DNA of 64,000 bases from Rapana venosa (lineage: Eukaryota > Mollusca > Gastropoda > Neogastropoda > Muricidae). The position numbers were made by a program, and so were the translations under genes. The notes beneath the pieces are model-generated. The model worked only from the letters and a program-made list of their open reading frames with translations, was not told the DNA's origin and did not search any database. Position 1 is the first letter of the stretch. The number at the start of each line of letters is the position of its first letter. This document shows positions 1-8,750 of this stretch, in pieces. The DNA is taken from positions 680,172-744,171 of the forward strand of contig CM054145.1 in NCBI GenBank assembly GCA_028751875.1. The letters run 5' to 3'.

Positions 1-690
1 TGAAGAGAGAGACGGGGGGGGGGGGGGGGGGGGGGGGGAGGAGAGGGGGGGGGGGAGATGGGGAGGGTGGTGGGTGGGTGGGGTGTGGGGGGGGTGGTTG
101 GAGGGGGGGGGTGGTGGTTGGTTGGTTGTTGGTTGGTTGGGTGGGTGGGTGGGGGGGTGTTGGGTGGGTGGTTGGGGGGGGGGGGGTGGCTGGTTGATTG
201 GGTGGGTGTTGGGTGGGTGGTTGTTGGGTGGGTGGTTTGTTGGGGGGTGGGTGGGTGGGTGGGTGGGTGGGTGGTGGGGGGGGTTTGGGTGGGTGGGGGT
301 GGGGGGGTGTTGGGTGGGTGGTTGGTGGGGGGGGGGGGGGGTGGCTGGTTGATTGGGTGGGGTGTTGGGTGGGTGGTTGTTGGGTGGTTTGTTGGGGGGT
401 GGGGGGGTGGTTGGTGGGGGGGGGGGTTGGGTGGGTGGGGGGGGGGTGTTGGGTGGGGGTGGGTGGTTGGTTGTGGTTGTTGGGTGGGTGGTTGTTGGGT
501 GGTTGTTGGATGGTTGGGTGGTTGTTGCTGGGTGGTTGTTGGGTGGTTGGTTGTTGGTGGGTGGGTGGTTGTTGGGTGGTGGGTGGGTGGGTGGGTGGTT
601 GTTGGGTGGTTGGGTGGGTGGTTGGGTGGGTGGTTGTTGGGTGATTGGTTGGTTGTTGGGTGGTGGGTGGGTGGGTGATGAAACGGAGTT
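1..690. repeat. G/T-only low-complexity tract, G-quadruplex-prone
   Basis: Almost the whole stretch is G and T on the + strand, built from degenerate runs of TGGGTGGG and GGTTGTTGGG with several G homopolymers. Open frames here encode only Gly, Trp, Val and Leu and are not genes. The tract lies upstream of the first exon of gene 1, probably in an intron of it. A further poly-G run of about 26 bases sits at 760-785. Confidence 0.9.
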
Positions 691-867
691 TCAGTTAGTT
701 GTGAACTACCAGATGTCTTTTCCATGACCCCAGTACTGCACGAGAGAGTGTGTGTGTGTGGGGGGGGGGGGGGGGGGGGGGGGGGTAGCGTGCATATCCA
801 TGGAAGATCTCCAACCACGCTTTGATCCAGCTCCTGCTATTATTTTATTCATGTATCTATTCATACC

Positions 868-1046
868 ACTTTTTAAGTCACGGCAGATTTCTCTGCGTGA
901 AATTTGGGGTCGCTCTCCCCGGGGAGAGCGCGTCGCCACAAGAGCAGCGCCACCCTTTTTTTTTTCCTGTCTGCAACTGTATTTGTTTCCCTATCAGAGT
1001 GGCTTTTTTCTACAGAATGTTGCCAGGTATAACTCTCTTGTTGCCG
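868..1046 (-). mobile_element. SINE family A, fragment lacking the tRNA head
   Basis: It is closely similar to 3695-3895 and shares the blocks CAGATTTCTCTGC and GAGAGCGCGTCGCCACAAGA and the later CTCTTGTTGC. The copy at 3690-4072 continues into a tRNA-like head on the right, so the sense strand is minus and this copy is truncated before its head. Confidence 0.75.
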
Positions 1047-1057
1047 TGGGGGTTTTT

Positions 1058-1355
1058 AAAGTAAAAGGAGTAAAGGAGTCCCATAACCTATAAGGTCGTA
1101 GGGGAGCGAGGCGTCAGAGACCTCACTTCTCTAGGGCCAGCATATTGAGGGCGGCGCCCATCTCCTCTCCCTCGCTGCTTTACCTTCCCTGACCCTAAAG
1201 AGGGCAGGTACCCATTTACAGCTGGGTGAACTGGGGGAACTGTACTGAAGCCAAGGCGCGCAAACGGTCACCCATCCAACTGGTAACCACGCTCGACGCT
1301 GTTTGACTTGGCTGGGGGAAAGCGAGTGCTCCGACCACTGAGCTATCCCGTCCCC
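1058..1355 (-). mobile_element. tRNA/5S-like chimeric SINE, full copy (copy 1)
   Basis: On the minus strand it starts GGGGACGGGATAGCTCAGTG, a tRNA box A-like D arm. It runs into a block resembling the internal promoter of 5S rRNA (AAGCAGCGTCGAG, then AGTTGGATGGGTGACCG), followed by a family-specific body with GGGCGCCGCCCTCAATATGC and a TTTACC-type tail. Nearly identical copies lie at 4972-5268, 27530-27815 and 50567-50861. No clear target-site duplication was seen here, because the right side runs straight into the ATAACG repeat. Confidence 0.85.
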
Positions 1356-2042
1356 AATATCGATAATAACGATGATAATAACGATGATAATAACGATGAC
1401 AATAACGATGCTGATGGTGACGGTGTTTCAGCTGCGCCATCGGCTACATAGGCCAAAACAAGACAACAACAATAATAACAATAACGATGATAACGATAAC
1501 GATAATAACGATGATAATAACGATAATGATGATGATAACGATGTTTCAGCTGCGCCATTGGCTACATAGGCCAATACAAGACAACAACAACAACAATATC
1601 GATAATAACGATGATGATGATGATGATGATGCTGATGGTGATAATGACGATGTTCCAGCTGCGCCATTGGCTACATCGGCCAAAACAAGACAACAACAAC
1701 AATAACGATAACGATAATAACGATGATAATAACAATATTGATGATGATGACGATGTTTCAGCTGCCCAATTGGCTACATTGGCCAAAACAGACAACAACA
1801 GTAATAATAACGATGTTTCAGCTGCGCTATCGGCTACATTGGCCAAAACAAGACTACAACAACAGTAACAATAACAATAATGATGATAACTATGATGATG
1901 ATGATGCTGATGATGCTGGCGGTGTTTCAGCTGCGCCATTGGCTACATCGGCCAAAACAAGACAACAACCACAACAACAATAACGATAATAACGATAACG
2001 ATAATAACAACGATGATGCTGATGATGACGACGGTGTTTCAG
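1356..2042 (+). repeat. Minisatellite carrying copies of the next exon's acceptor edge
   Basis: Units of about 60-118 bp each hold ATAACGATGATGATG-type filler and a block TTTCAG|CTGCGCCATNGGCTACATNGG, followed by CCAAAACAAGACAACAACAA. The acceptor-like AG falls at 1430-1431, 1548-1549, 1657-1658 (TTCCAG variant), 1760-1761, 1820-1821 and 1929-1930. The real acceptor at 2041-2042 is the seventh and last instance, and there the block continues as coding sequence. So each unit carries the splice acceptor plus about the first 21 bases of the exon. Long open frames in both strands of this tract (Asn/Asp-rich or His/Tyr-rich) come from the repeat. Confidence 0.85.
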
Positions 2043-2236
2043 CTGCGCCATCGGCTACATCGGGCAGCAGCAGGCGCGGGTGGTGGGGGAGGGTGGGGGG
2101 GAGGTGGCGGACAGATTCTGCGGTTCTCTGGACCCCCCGCCCCTGGTCAGCCAGGCGGCCCGCATGGTGCTGGTCCTCAACACCTTCGGCTCTTCACAGG
2201 GAGGCAAGTTCGTGGCCAGGTACAAGTTCATCCGAG
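2043..2236 (+). CDS. Gene 1, exon 1 in window: second half of a CUB domain
   Basis: The exon opens after TTTCAG with one base completing a codon, then a Cys (CAIGYIG), continues to RFCGSL and LVLNTFGSSQGG, and ends RYKFIR plus one base before GTAAGT. The Cys-to-Cys spacing (25 residues) and the following hydrophobic strands match the last half of a CUB fold. The intron just before this Cys (phase 2) is at the same position and phase as the intron splitting the next CUB domain, which supports the chosen start. Third codon positions are GC-rich, unlike the flanks. Upstream exons (signal peptide, first half of this CUB) are outside the window. Both edges of this exon are copied into the flanking introns. 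Confidence 0.8.
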
Positions 2237-2403
2237 GTAAGTCAGGTGTGGGGGTGTGGGGTGGGGGGGTGGGGGAGAGGGGGGTATGGGGTGGGTGTGG
2301 GCGGGTGGGTGGGTGTGTGTGTGTGGGTGGGGGGGGTTGTTGGGGGGGGGATGTGTGGGTGTGGGGCCAAGTACAAGTTCATTCGAGGTAAGTGGGTGGT
2401 GTG

Positions 2404-2434
<31 letters not shown>

Positions 2435-2501
2435 TGTGTGGGTGTGTGGTGTGTGTGTGTGTGGTGTGTGTGTGTGTGTGTGTATGTGTGTGGGTGTGTG
2501 T

Positions 2502-2539
<38 letters not shown>

Positions 2540-2678
2540 CCAGGTACAAGTTCATCCGAGGTAAGTGTATGTGTGTGTGTGTGTATGTGTGTGTGTGTGT
2601 GTGTATGTGTGTGTGTGTGTGTGTATGTGTGTGTGTATGTGTGTGTATGTGTGTGTGTGTGTGTGTATGTGTGTGTGT

Positions 2679-2740
<62 letters not shown>

Positions 2741-2805
2741 CCAGGTACAAGTTCATCAGAGGTACGTCATTTCAGCAGTGTGTGTGTTTCATTTTTCATA
2801 TTTTG
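2237..2805 (+). repeat. TG array carrying three extra copies of the exon's donor edge
   Basis: After the true donor GTAAGT at 2237, the last 23-24 bases of the exon plus its donor recur three times within (TG)n: copy ends at 2387 (GTAAGT at 2388), 2560 (GTAAGT at 2561) and 2761 (GTACGT at 2762). Each copy has GGCCAGGTACAAGTTC or a one-base variant. The spacers are TG/TATG microsatellite with one G-rich stretch (2250-2360). No upstream acceptor with a pyrimidine tract precedes any copy, so they are donor ends without an exon body. Confidence 0.9.
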
Positions 2806-3017
2806 TTCTTTTATATCGAGGATAATGGAATAAGCACTCATGTGCTTTTTTACATCCAGTCCCCGTGTGTGTGCAGTTTTGTCAATTTTGTCATCTGTTC
2901 CCACCGGCACACAATGGCCTACTCTTCGGAAAAGCGGAACAGGATTTAACGTGTGCGCAAGATGTTCTGCGTGCGTTCGAACACGGGGCCTCGGTTTCTA
3001 GTCTCATCCGAAGGACA
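2806..3017 (-). mobile_element. SINE family B, headless copy
   Basis: It shows the family blocks GAGGATAATGGAATAAGCAC, CATCCAGTCCCCGTGTGT, GGCCTACTCTTCGGAAAAGC and GTGCGCAAGATGTTCTGCGT, ending in CTCATCCGAAGGA. The complete copies at 21548-21878 and 45955-46300 show that the tRNA head lies beyond the CATCCGAAGGA end, so the sense strand is minus and this copy lacks the head. A short (CTGACTCA)n run follows at 3037-3110. Confidence 0.8.
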
Positions 3018-3119
3018 TGGCAGTTGCCTTGTGTTCTGACTCACTCACTGACTCACTCACTGACTCACTCACTGACTCGTGGACTGACTCATTAACTGAC
3101 TGACTATTGTTATTAATTG

Positions 3120-3690
3120 AGTACGAAAATGCAACACCCCCTTTCATTCTTCTTGTCCGTGTTTCGTAACTGAAGTCGCACTTTAAAAAAAAAATTGTTT
3201 CCCACCCCCACTATTTCCATCCCCTCCACCATGATGACCACCTCCACCACCCTCACCATAGCCACCAACCTCCACCCCACCCTCTCTACATGGCAGAATC
3301 CCCCAAGGCCCCAACACTGACTGACAGCTCCAGACTGTATGTTAAACTACCTCACAATACTTTCGTTCTCTCCCCCTCCTCTTTCCATCTCTTTCAGCCC
3401 TCAACATAGCAGACTGCCAGCTGTCAGTTTTAGTCCAGTACAATATTTCGTCCCCCCACCCACCCCCACCCCAACCCCTCACTTTCGAGCCGTTATACCA
3501 GTGGAAAGTTTGGCTACACCATGTTGTGACTCCACCCACACCCCCTCTCCCCTCTTCCCCACTGTTCCAACGCCAGAGCTAAGTGTTATTCCATACCACC
3601 CACGATTCAGGCTCCATACTATCTTTGTCTTATCATCATTCATTCTGTCTCTCCCACATCACAGAATCCATGACCCCACTGTATTATATT
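3120..3690. other. Intron stretch without recognised genes
   Basis: Pyrimidine-rich, with many CCACC and CCCC runs (3200-3290, 3450-3560). No exon-like segment with borders and coding bias was found. Confidence 0.6.
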
Positions 3691-4072
3691 ATCTGTATAC
3701 CACTTTAAGTCAGCAGATTTCTCTGCATAAAATTCGAGCTGATCTCCCCAGAGAGAGCGCGTCGCCACAAGAGCAGCGCCACCCATTCTTTCTTTTTTGT
3801 CTGCGTGTGTATCGCTTTCCCCTGTCATGGTGGCTTTCTTCTCCAGAACTTTGCCAGGAAAAACTCTCTTGTTGCTGTGGGTTCTTTCACGTGTGCTAAA
3901 ATGCATGATGCGCAAAGAACCTCGGTGTGTTATCTCATCTGAAAGACTAGCACCCAGACCACCACTCACGGTCTATAGTGGATGGGGGGAAAAGTTTCGG
4001 ACACAATCGGGGATTGAACCCGGGCTCTTCGCTTTCTAGGGAGGTGCGTTACCCGTGGACCACCAATCCACC
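3690..4072 (-). mobile_element. SINE family A, near full length
   Basis: On the minus strand a tRNA-like head (GGTGGTCCACGGGTAACGC, then box B-like GGGTTCAATCCCC near 4008-4022) is followed by the conserved body shared with 868-1046. Its head abuts the 3' tail of a LINE on the same strand (4073-4400), so the SINE either inserted at the LINE end or the two moved together. Confidence 0.75.
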
Positions 4073-4400
4073 AACCTGTGTCACCTTCACTTTCACCTGT
4101 CCCCTAGTCTTGTAGACAGTTGGGGCACCACTGAAGATTTTGCAACCAGCTTCCTCCACTCCTTGCGGTTTTCGGTTTTTCAGCTTACCGTAGCAAGTCG
4201 TTCCACTCAAGGCCAGTCCACTCTCATGTTTTTCCATTGTGTTCTCTGTCTGCCTCTTCTTCGCCTCCCTCCTTGTACTGTTCCCTGTAGTAGGACAGTC
4301 TTGGCCAGTCCTGATGTTCGTGTGACGTGCCCGTACCACTTCAGTTTGCGATTTTTCACTGAAGTCAGGAGCTCTTCATAATTATGGCCTGATGGCGTTT
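4073..4400 (-). mobile_element. 3' end of an RTE-like LINE (degenerate)
   Basis: Read on the minus strand from about 4380, one frame encodes KLKWYGHVTRTSGLAKTVL, then GTVQGGRRRRGRQ. After a stop and a frameshift it continues EWRKLVAKSSVVPQ and a terminal stop, then a GTGAAAGTGAAGGTGACA tail. This is the usual C-terminus of endonuclease-reverse transcriptase elements in invertebrates and fish. It is 5' truncated and has at least one in-frame stop, so it is dead. Confidence 0.7.
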
Positions 4401-4469
4401 TTAATTATTCATACTGGTTTTCACTTCTTCGTTAGTGATGTGATATCTGTGTGTGCCATCTTTATACCT

Positions 4470-4958
4470 TGTTTATCAGTCATTATTCTGCAAGCTTTAC
4501 TCCATACCTTGTTAATCAGTCATCATTCTGCAAGTTTATACTTGTTTATCAGTCATCATTCTGCAAGCTTTACTCCATATCTTGTTTATCAGTCATTATT
4601 CTGCAAGTTTATACTTGCTTATCAGTCATCATTCTGCAAGCTTTGCTCCATGTCTTGTTTATCATTGTCATTATTCTGCAAGCTTTGCTCCATACCTTGT
4701 TTATCATTATCATCATTCTGCGAGCTTTACTCCATACCTTGTTTATCAGTTATTCTGCAAGATTTACTCCATTATCATTGTCATCATTCTGCAAGCTTTA
4801 CTCCATACCTTGTTTATCATTGTCATTATTCTGCAAGCTTTACTCCATACCTCGTTTATCAGTCATCATTCTGCAAGCTTTGCTCTGCACCATCTTGATC
4901 CTACATCACCAGCGCTCTGTGTTGGGCAGACTACCGCATACCTTGTTTATCAGTCATC
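4470..4958 (+). repeat. Minisatellite, about 40 bp, next to the exon 2 acceptor
   Basis: About a dozen degenerate units of CCATACCTTGTTTATCAGTC / ATCATTCTGCAAGCTTTACT. Near its end (4873-4941) it includes a copy of the 65 bp that precede and begin exon 2, including TGTTGGGCAG|ACTACCGCATACC. The CATACC of the unit matches the first bases of exon 2. The minisatellite is split from the exon by a SINE. Confidence 0.8.
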
Positions 4959-4971
4959 ATTCTGCAAGCTT

Positions 4972-5268
4972 GGGGACGGGATAGCTCAGTGGTCGGAGCA
5001 CTCGCTTTCCCCCAGCCAAGTTAAGCAGCGTCGAGCGTGGTTACCAGTTGGATGAGTGACCGTTTGCGCGCCTTGGCTTCAGTACAGTTTCCCCCAGTTC
5101 ACCCAGCTGTAAATGGGTACCTGCCCTCTTTAGGGTCAGGGAAGGTAAAGCAGCGAGGGAGAGGAGATGGGCGCCGCCCTCAATATGCTGGCCCTAGAGA
5201 AGTGAGGTCTCTGACGCCTCGCTCCCCTACGACCTTATAGGTTATGGGACTCCTTTACCTTTACCTTT
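4972..5268 (+). mobile_element. tRNA/5S-like chimeric SINE, full copy (copy 2)
   Basis: Complete element beginning GGGGACGGGATAGCTCAGTG and ending in TTTACCTTTACCTTT. It is flanked by a 13-bp direct repeat ATTCTGCAAGCTT at 4959-4971 and 5269-5281, a good target-site duplication, although the same word also occurs in the surrounding minisatellite. It inserted between the decoy and the real acceptor of exon 2. Confidence 0.9.
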
Positions 5269-5330
5269 ATTCTGCAAGCTTTGCTCTGCACCATCTTGAT
5301 CCTACCTCACCACTGCTCTGTGTTGGGCAG

Positions 5331-5544
5331 ACTACCGCATACCGGGCCCCACCATCGCGCCTGGCTGCAAGTTCTACTACGGCAGTCGCAGCCAGGACAA
5401 GGGTAGCTTCAATTCGCCCCACTACCCGGCCAAGTACCCCTTCAACACGGACTGCGAGTACATCCTGGGCCCGCAGGCCAACCAGATGCTGATCTTCCAC
5501 TTCCACGTCCTCCTCTTTCCCGACTCCCAAGTGCAGGACCCGGA
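5331..5544 (+). CDS. Gene 1, exon 2: linker and first half of CUB domain 2
   Basis: Acceptor TGTTGGGCAG, phase 1 start. The split codon with exon 1 gives Asp (KFIR-DYRIPGP). It continues with the first CUB Cys (APGCKFYYG), the hallmark GSFNSPHYPAKYP loop, the second Cys in DCEYIL and the hydrophobic strand MLIFHFHVLLF. The exon ends QVQDP plus two bases before GTGAGT at 5545, and the split codon with exon 3 gives Asp before Cys. CUB domains are extracellular beta-sandwich binding modules. The 5' edge is duplicated upstream at 4873-4941. Confidence 0.9.
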
Positions 5545-5666
5545 GTGAGTGTGTGTGGGGGGGGGGGAAGGGGGGGGGGGGAAAGGGGGGAGGGCTGTGT
5601 GGTGGTGGTGGTGAGTTGTGGAGGGTGGTGGGGGTGTATATGTGTGTGTGTATTTATTTTATTTTA
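5545..5666 (+). repeat. G-rich run after the exon 2 donor
   Basis: The donor GTGAGT is followed by poly-G/GGGA and GGTGG runs (5556-5635), then an A/T-rich stretch leading into a SINE. Nothing coding. Confidence 0.7.
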
Positions 5667-5872
5667 TTTATTCTTAATGGAATAAGCACTTATGTGCTTT
5701 TTTTTTTACATCCAGTCCCCGTGTGTATGCGGTTTTGTACATTTTGTCATCCCGTTCCCACCTGGCACACAATGGCCTACTCTTACGAAAAGCGGAACAG
5801 GGTTTAACGTGTGCGCAAGATGTTCTGTGTGCGTGCGTTCGCACACGGGGCCTCGGTTTATAGTCTCATCTG

Positions 5873-5877
<5 letters not shown>
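5667..5877 (-). mobile_element. SINE family B, headless copy
   Basis: It has the same blocks as 2806-3017, including GGCCTACTCTTACGAAAAGC and GTGCGCAAGATGTTCTGTGT. The tRNA-like head is missing; the copy ends at CTCATCTGAAG and runs into (TG)n. Confidence 0.8.
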
Positions 5878-5944
<67 letters not shown>

Positions 5945-6264
5945 CTGGCTGGCTGAGTGTGTGTGGGTGGGGGGTGTGACTAGGTGGTGGTGGTGGTGTT
6001 GTGGGGGGGTGGGGGGGGGGGGGGGGGGGGAGTTGTATGCGTGGATGTGTTTTCGTGCATGCATGATGCGTGTATAAATCCATGTATTGTGTGTGTTGTG
6101 TTTTTATGTATGTGGGCACATGCGTCTGTGTGTGCTAGTGTGAGTGTGTGCATGCGTGCGTGTGCGTGTGTGTGTGTTTGTGTGTGTGTTTGTGTGTGTG
6201 TGTGCGTGCATATGTGTGTGTGCGTGCGTGTGTGTGTTGAGTTTTTATTTATATGTGCGCGCGC

Positions 6265-6335
<71 letters not shown>

Positions 6336-6380
6336 TGCTCGCACGCTCGCGCGCACATACGTACGCATGTTAAAGGCCAT
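5878..6380. repeat. TG/CG dinucleotide and poly-G tract
   Basis: (TG)n at 5878-5943, poly-G at 6004-6030, then TG mixed with GCGC/GCGT (6140-6360). The alternating purine-pyrimidine is prone to Z-DNA. Cys-Val or His-Thr open frames are repeat artefacts. Confidence 0.9.
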
Positions 6381-7404
6381 TAACAAGTGGTGGCAAGTGT
6401 TAAAAAAAGACTTTTTCATGTGAACACTTCACCAGAAGAAAGTGTTCACATTCTGTGATGATAGTTGAAATTACAGATAAAAATCGAGTAGAGTAAATTA
6501 AATGTGGACTGCCCACGTTCACAAACTGCATAATTAATCGCTGTTGTTTCATACTGACTGTTAACATTGTCAATACAACAACACATATCAATAGTTCAGT
6601 ATATTCAACAATACAAATGTTATCTGCAGCCACAATCATTTTGATTTACAGAATCACCACCATTATAGACAACAATACTATAGCGCTACAGCAATATAAA
6701 ACAATACTGAATTACTACAACAATAGGAAGCAATAAGGAATTAGGACAACAATACAGATCAGTATTGTATCATCACATTAATGCTCAATCATCATAACAA
6801 TATAACGTAATACCGATTTAGCACAGCCGCGCAAAACAATACAAGGGAAGTAACCTATAGGCCTATGTCTCGGTCTGGCACTGGCAGTGTTTTATCGTAG
6901 TTGCTTCCCTTAGCTTGACAAAAATGGCGCCAGTCTCCAAACTTGGAAACGTTCATCGATTTTTTTTTTCCCTTGGATGATAGATACTTTATATGCCACT
7001 CTCTATCATTAGGTAAGTAATTCAATGAGTAAAGCTGCGCTGGTGGTGTTTATTTATTGCAGGTGAAGGAATTGGAAACTAATGTAGGTGTAAAAGCTCT
7101 TTTATATTTTGGTCAAGATTTCCAACTGTCTGGTGTTTGATATATCGATTTTTAAGCAAGGAAGATGGGATTACTCTTCTCAGAAAACCGAATGAAAATT
7201 ACATTTAGATGTTAGGAGCCCAGATGATTACATTGAGTGTTGATGTTATAGACAGCCTAGCCAGAAGTTCAATGAATTAGCATTAAGAAAAAGAAGAAAC
7301 TAGAAAGGACTGCTATCACTGTGTCAATTTCACTGTATTACTAGTCAGCCAAGAAAAACCATGCACATCAGCTATCAATCACATATCACACACAAACACA
7401 CACA

Positions 7405-7435
<31 letters not shown>

Positions 7436-7482
7436 GCGTGAGTGTGCATGCATGCATGCCTGCATGCACACATACAAATGGG

Positions 7483-7520
<38 letters not shown>

Positions 7521-8750
7521 TTTGCTCTGAATCCAATGTCAGGTTGTTTCTTGTTTGTGGTGAAGGGGATATGGGTGAGGTTGTGTATGTAACTTGTGTT
7601 TAAATTCATGATTTAAAAGGAAACTATACATCAGTTTTCTCTGTTTATATCCATTTGGTTGTTATTGTTGGTGGGGGTGGGGGGTGGAGTTCTGGTTTGT
7701 TTTTGTTTGTTTGGGGTTTTCCTTTGTTTTAGGGTGGTTTTACTTGGGAGGGTAGGGGGTATTTTGGACTTTTTTTTTCATCTTTTGATAGTTCTATATG
7801 TGTTCTTTATTTGTTTTGGCTGTTTTTGTTTTTATGTTTGTTATTGTCGATGTTGTTGTGTACATATCATTATATGTGTGTGTTTGTTTATTTGCTTGTT
7901 GTGGTTGTTTTTTTGTTGTTTATATCTTTTTTTGTTTGTTTTGTTCAGTTGTTTGTATGGTTGGAGGTTTTTGTGTGTATGTGTGTGGGGGAGGGGGAAG
8001 GAGTTTGGTGATGTCTTTTTTATTTTGTTTTGTCTCATTTGTTTTTGGTTTTGTTCTTTGTTGGTTGGTTGTCTGTATTATGGCGGATATATTTTAAGGA
8101 GATTTTTTTCATTGATTAGGTTTTTATTCTATGTCTGTGTCAGTGTATAGAGAGAGATATATATATTATTATCTTTATTTTTCTCTTTTTTTCTTCAGAT
8201 AGATGGCTTGATCAAAACAAAAAAAGCAAATGCACTGCTTATTCAGTGTACCATCTGAAAATAAAAGTTTTACTTAAATGACATATATCCATGTTATATA
8301 TATATTTATACATGTACACACACGTGTGCACACACACACACTCACAAATACACAGACACACCGCATGCACACACACACACAACACACACACACACATGTA
8401 TAGACACACTCACTCACTCACTCTTGCACATGTGTGTGTGTTGGATTCAATGCCATTATCTTTTTTTATATATAATATATATATAAATTTTTAGAAAATA
8501 CTTGTGTGCAATCTACTAATCTTTTTGTTTTTGAATCTATGAACTTTGTTGTGCTGCTGATGTTGCTTGTTCATTATAATGACTTTTTCGGGGAGGGGGG
8601 GGGTTATACTCTTTGTCATAATCTCATAGTTTTAAATGGGTCGGTTTTCTTTCGGTTTTTGTATCATGATGTCATTCCTGATAGACACAAGGACTAGATA
8701 TGTATAAAGTGCATGAGTCAGAGCTTATTCCTTGAAACAAAAGAATTAGA
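6381..8750. other. Intron sequence with no recognised gene
   Basis: Mostly unique A/T-rich sequence. There is an 11-bp perfect hairpin (TGTGAACACTT at 6419-6429, its complement at 6440-6450, 10-base loop), a CA/CG tract at 7385-7520, a T/G-rich stretch at 7660-8060 and TA/CA microsatellite at 8290-8480. No coding exon with splice borders was seen. Confidence 0.6.

Noticed and set aside
2392..2949. Cys-Val-rich frame continuing after exon 1
   Set aside because: TG microsatellite translation; the true donor at 2237 precedes it.
5010..5075. 5S rRNA gene fragment
   Set aside because: Only the internal promoter part matches, and it is part of a repeated SINE.
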